DNA from: an uncultured Saprospiraceae bacterium
GTDB lineage: Bacteria; Bacteroidota; Bacteroidia; Chitinophagales; Saprospiraceae
Assembly (NCBI GenBank): GCA_937923465.1
Contig: CALDUB010000316.1
Span: forward strand, 1 to 40,451
Direction: 5' to 3'
Length of the DNA: 40,451 bases
In this document: piece by piece, positions 39,811 to 40,451 of the stretch
Layout of the letters: each line of letters starts with the position of its first letter
Position numbering within the stretch: position 1 is the stretch's first letter
The notes under the pieces: generated by a model
Databases searched by the model: none
The model's input: the letters and a program-made list of their open reading frames with translations, nothing else
What the model was told of the DNA's origin: nothing
Made by a program: the position numbers and the translations under genes

Positions 39811-39847
39811 AAAAAAAGCGTCACCTAAACCAAGGTGACGCTTTTTT
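39811..39847. terminator. Bidirectional terminator
   Basis: AAAAAAAGCGTCACC-taaacca-AGGTGACGCTTTTTT. Confidence 0.85.
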
Positions 39848-39865
39848 ATACCAGATTCTGGCATT

Positions 39866-40027
39866 CTACATAACATCCATTGCAGCTGCTAAGTAAGTCA
39901 AACTAAAAGGTAATGCTAACCAAAACCATTCAGGAATGAAAATCAAAAGAGCAATCATTGCTACCGTTGAAATCAAGAAGTAAAGCCAGTATTTTGACTT
40001 CGACGCTGTTTCTTTCATTTCTCCCAT
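39866..40027 (-). CDS. Small predicted membrane protein (53 aa)
   Basis: Minus strand: MGEMKETASKSKYWLYFLISTVAMIALLIFIPEWFWLALPFSLTYLAAAMDVM*; below the ORF-track length cutoff; ends next to a terminator. Confidence 0.65.
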   Translation of the reverse strand: MGEMKETASKSKYWLYFLISTVAMIALLIFIPEWFWLALPFSLTYLAAAMDVM

Positions 40028-40342
40028 GATATAGATATATTTTTTTCTTGCAGTTATTCTAGAAATAAGTGAAAACGATTTAATAAATTGTGTTATTATT
40101 CGCCGTAATTTTTTCTTCTAAAGAATTCAAAAAATCGTTGCATAGCTAGGCTACGGAAATATTTTTTGTGTTTTTTAGAAGGAAAAAGGACAAGTATAAT
40201 GGCTCAAGTTATTGAATCGCTTTTACTTTCAACACCTGCAATTCTATTTTCGTTGTAAATTGAGCCGCAAAAGTAGGAAAACTTTTTAATAATTGCTTGT
40301 TTGCAATGTTGAAAGTTTTATAGAATTATAAAAAATCAATAT

Positions 40343-40451
40343 TTGAGAAAAATTATCCTAACAGGACCAGAGAGTACAGGCAAGTCTACTCTTGCCAAAA
40401 TGCTATCAAATGCACTAAAAGCACCTTTGATAAAAGAGTACGCACGCGAAT
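40343..40451 (+). CDS. P-loop ATPase, NadR-like kinase, N-terminal fragment (runs off the window; probable TTG start)
   Basis: TTG-initiated frame: MRKIILTGPESTGKSTLAKMLSNALKAPLIKEYARE; Walker A GPESTGKST followed by EYARE. Confidence 0.75.
   Translation, partial: MRKIILTGPESTGKSTLAKMLSNALKAPLIKEYARE

Overview
This 40.5 kb, AT-rich chromosomal window comes from a Bacteroidota member. The lineage is inferred from the CHU_C/T9SS C-terminal sorting domain, SprB-type repeats, TAnnTTTG promoters and the gene content; Saprospiria is plausible but unproven. Most genes are housekeeping or metabolic: a partial SSS symporter, Gfo/Idh/MocA oxidoreductase, YHYH lipoprotein, S9 prolyl oligopeptidase, ThiF/MoeB-rhodanese protein, MiaE-like hydroxylase, acyl-CoA thioesterase, icd, yidC, MATE transporter, pfkA, BadF-type sugar kinase, RfaE1-type kinase, waaA, queA, Crp/Fnr regulator, DinB protein and a partial NadR-like P-loop kinase. 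The dominant object is an 11.1 kb ORF (3715 aa). It encodes a secreted giant surface protein with about 22 SprB-like repeats, followed by alternating copies of two other Cys-rich modules and a T9SS type-B sorting domain. Beyond the genes I see: (1) near-total absence of GATC (2 by-eye occurrences where base composition predicts over 100); (2) degenerate arrays of 7-nt words in most intergenic gaps, often in inverted pairs; (3) a roughly 160-nt 6S-RNA-like structured RNA candidate with promoter and terminator; (4) a second long-hairpin RNA candidate between queA and waaA; (5) a two-copy MITE-like element; (6) a 49-bp two-hairpin repeat; (7) a 34-bp-arm palindrome spanning a stop codon; (8) a recurring AATACC-N8-GGTATT operator-like motif. 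I found no CRISPR array, tRNA, rRNA, transposase or R-M gene. All counts and alignments were made by eye.
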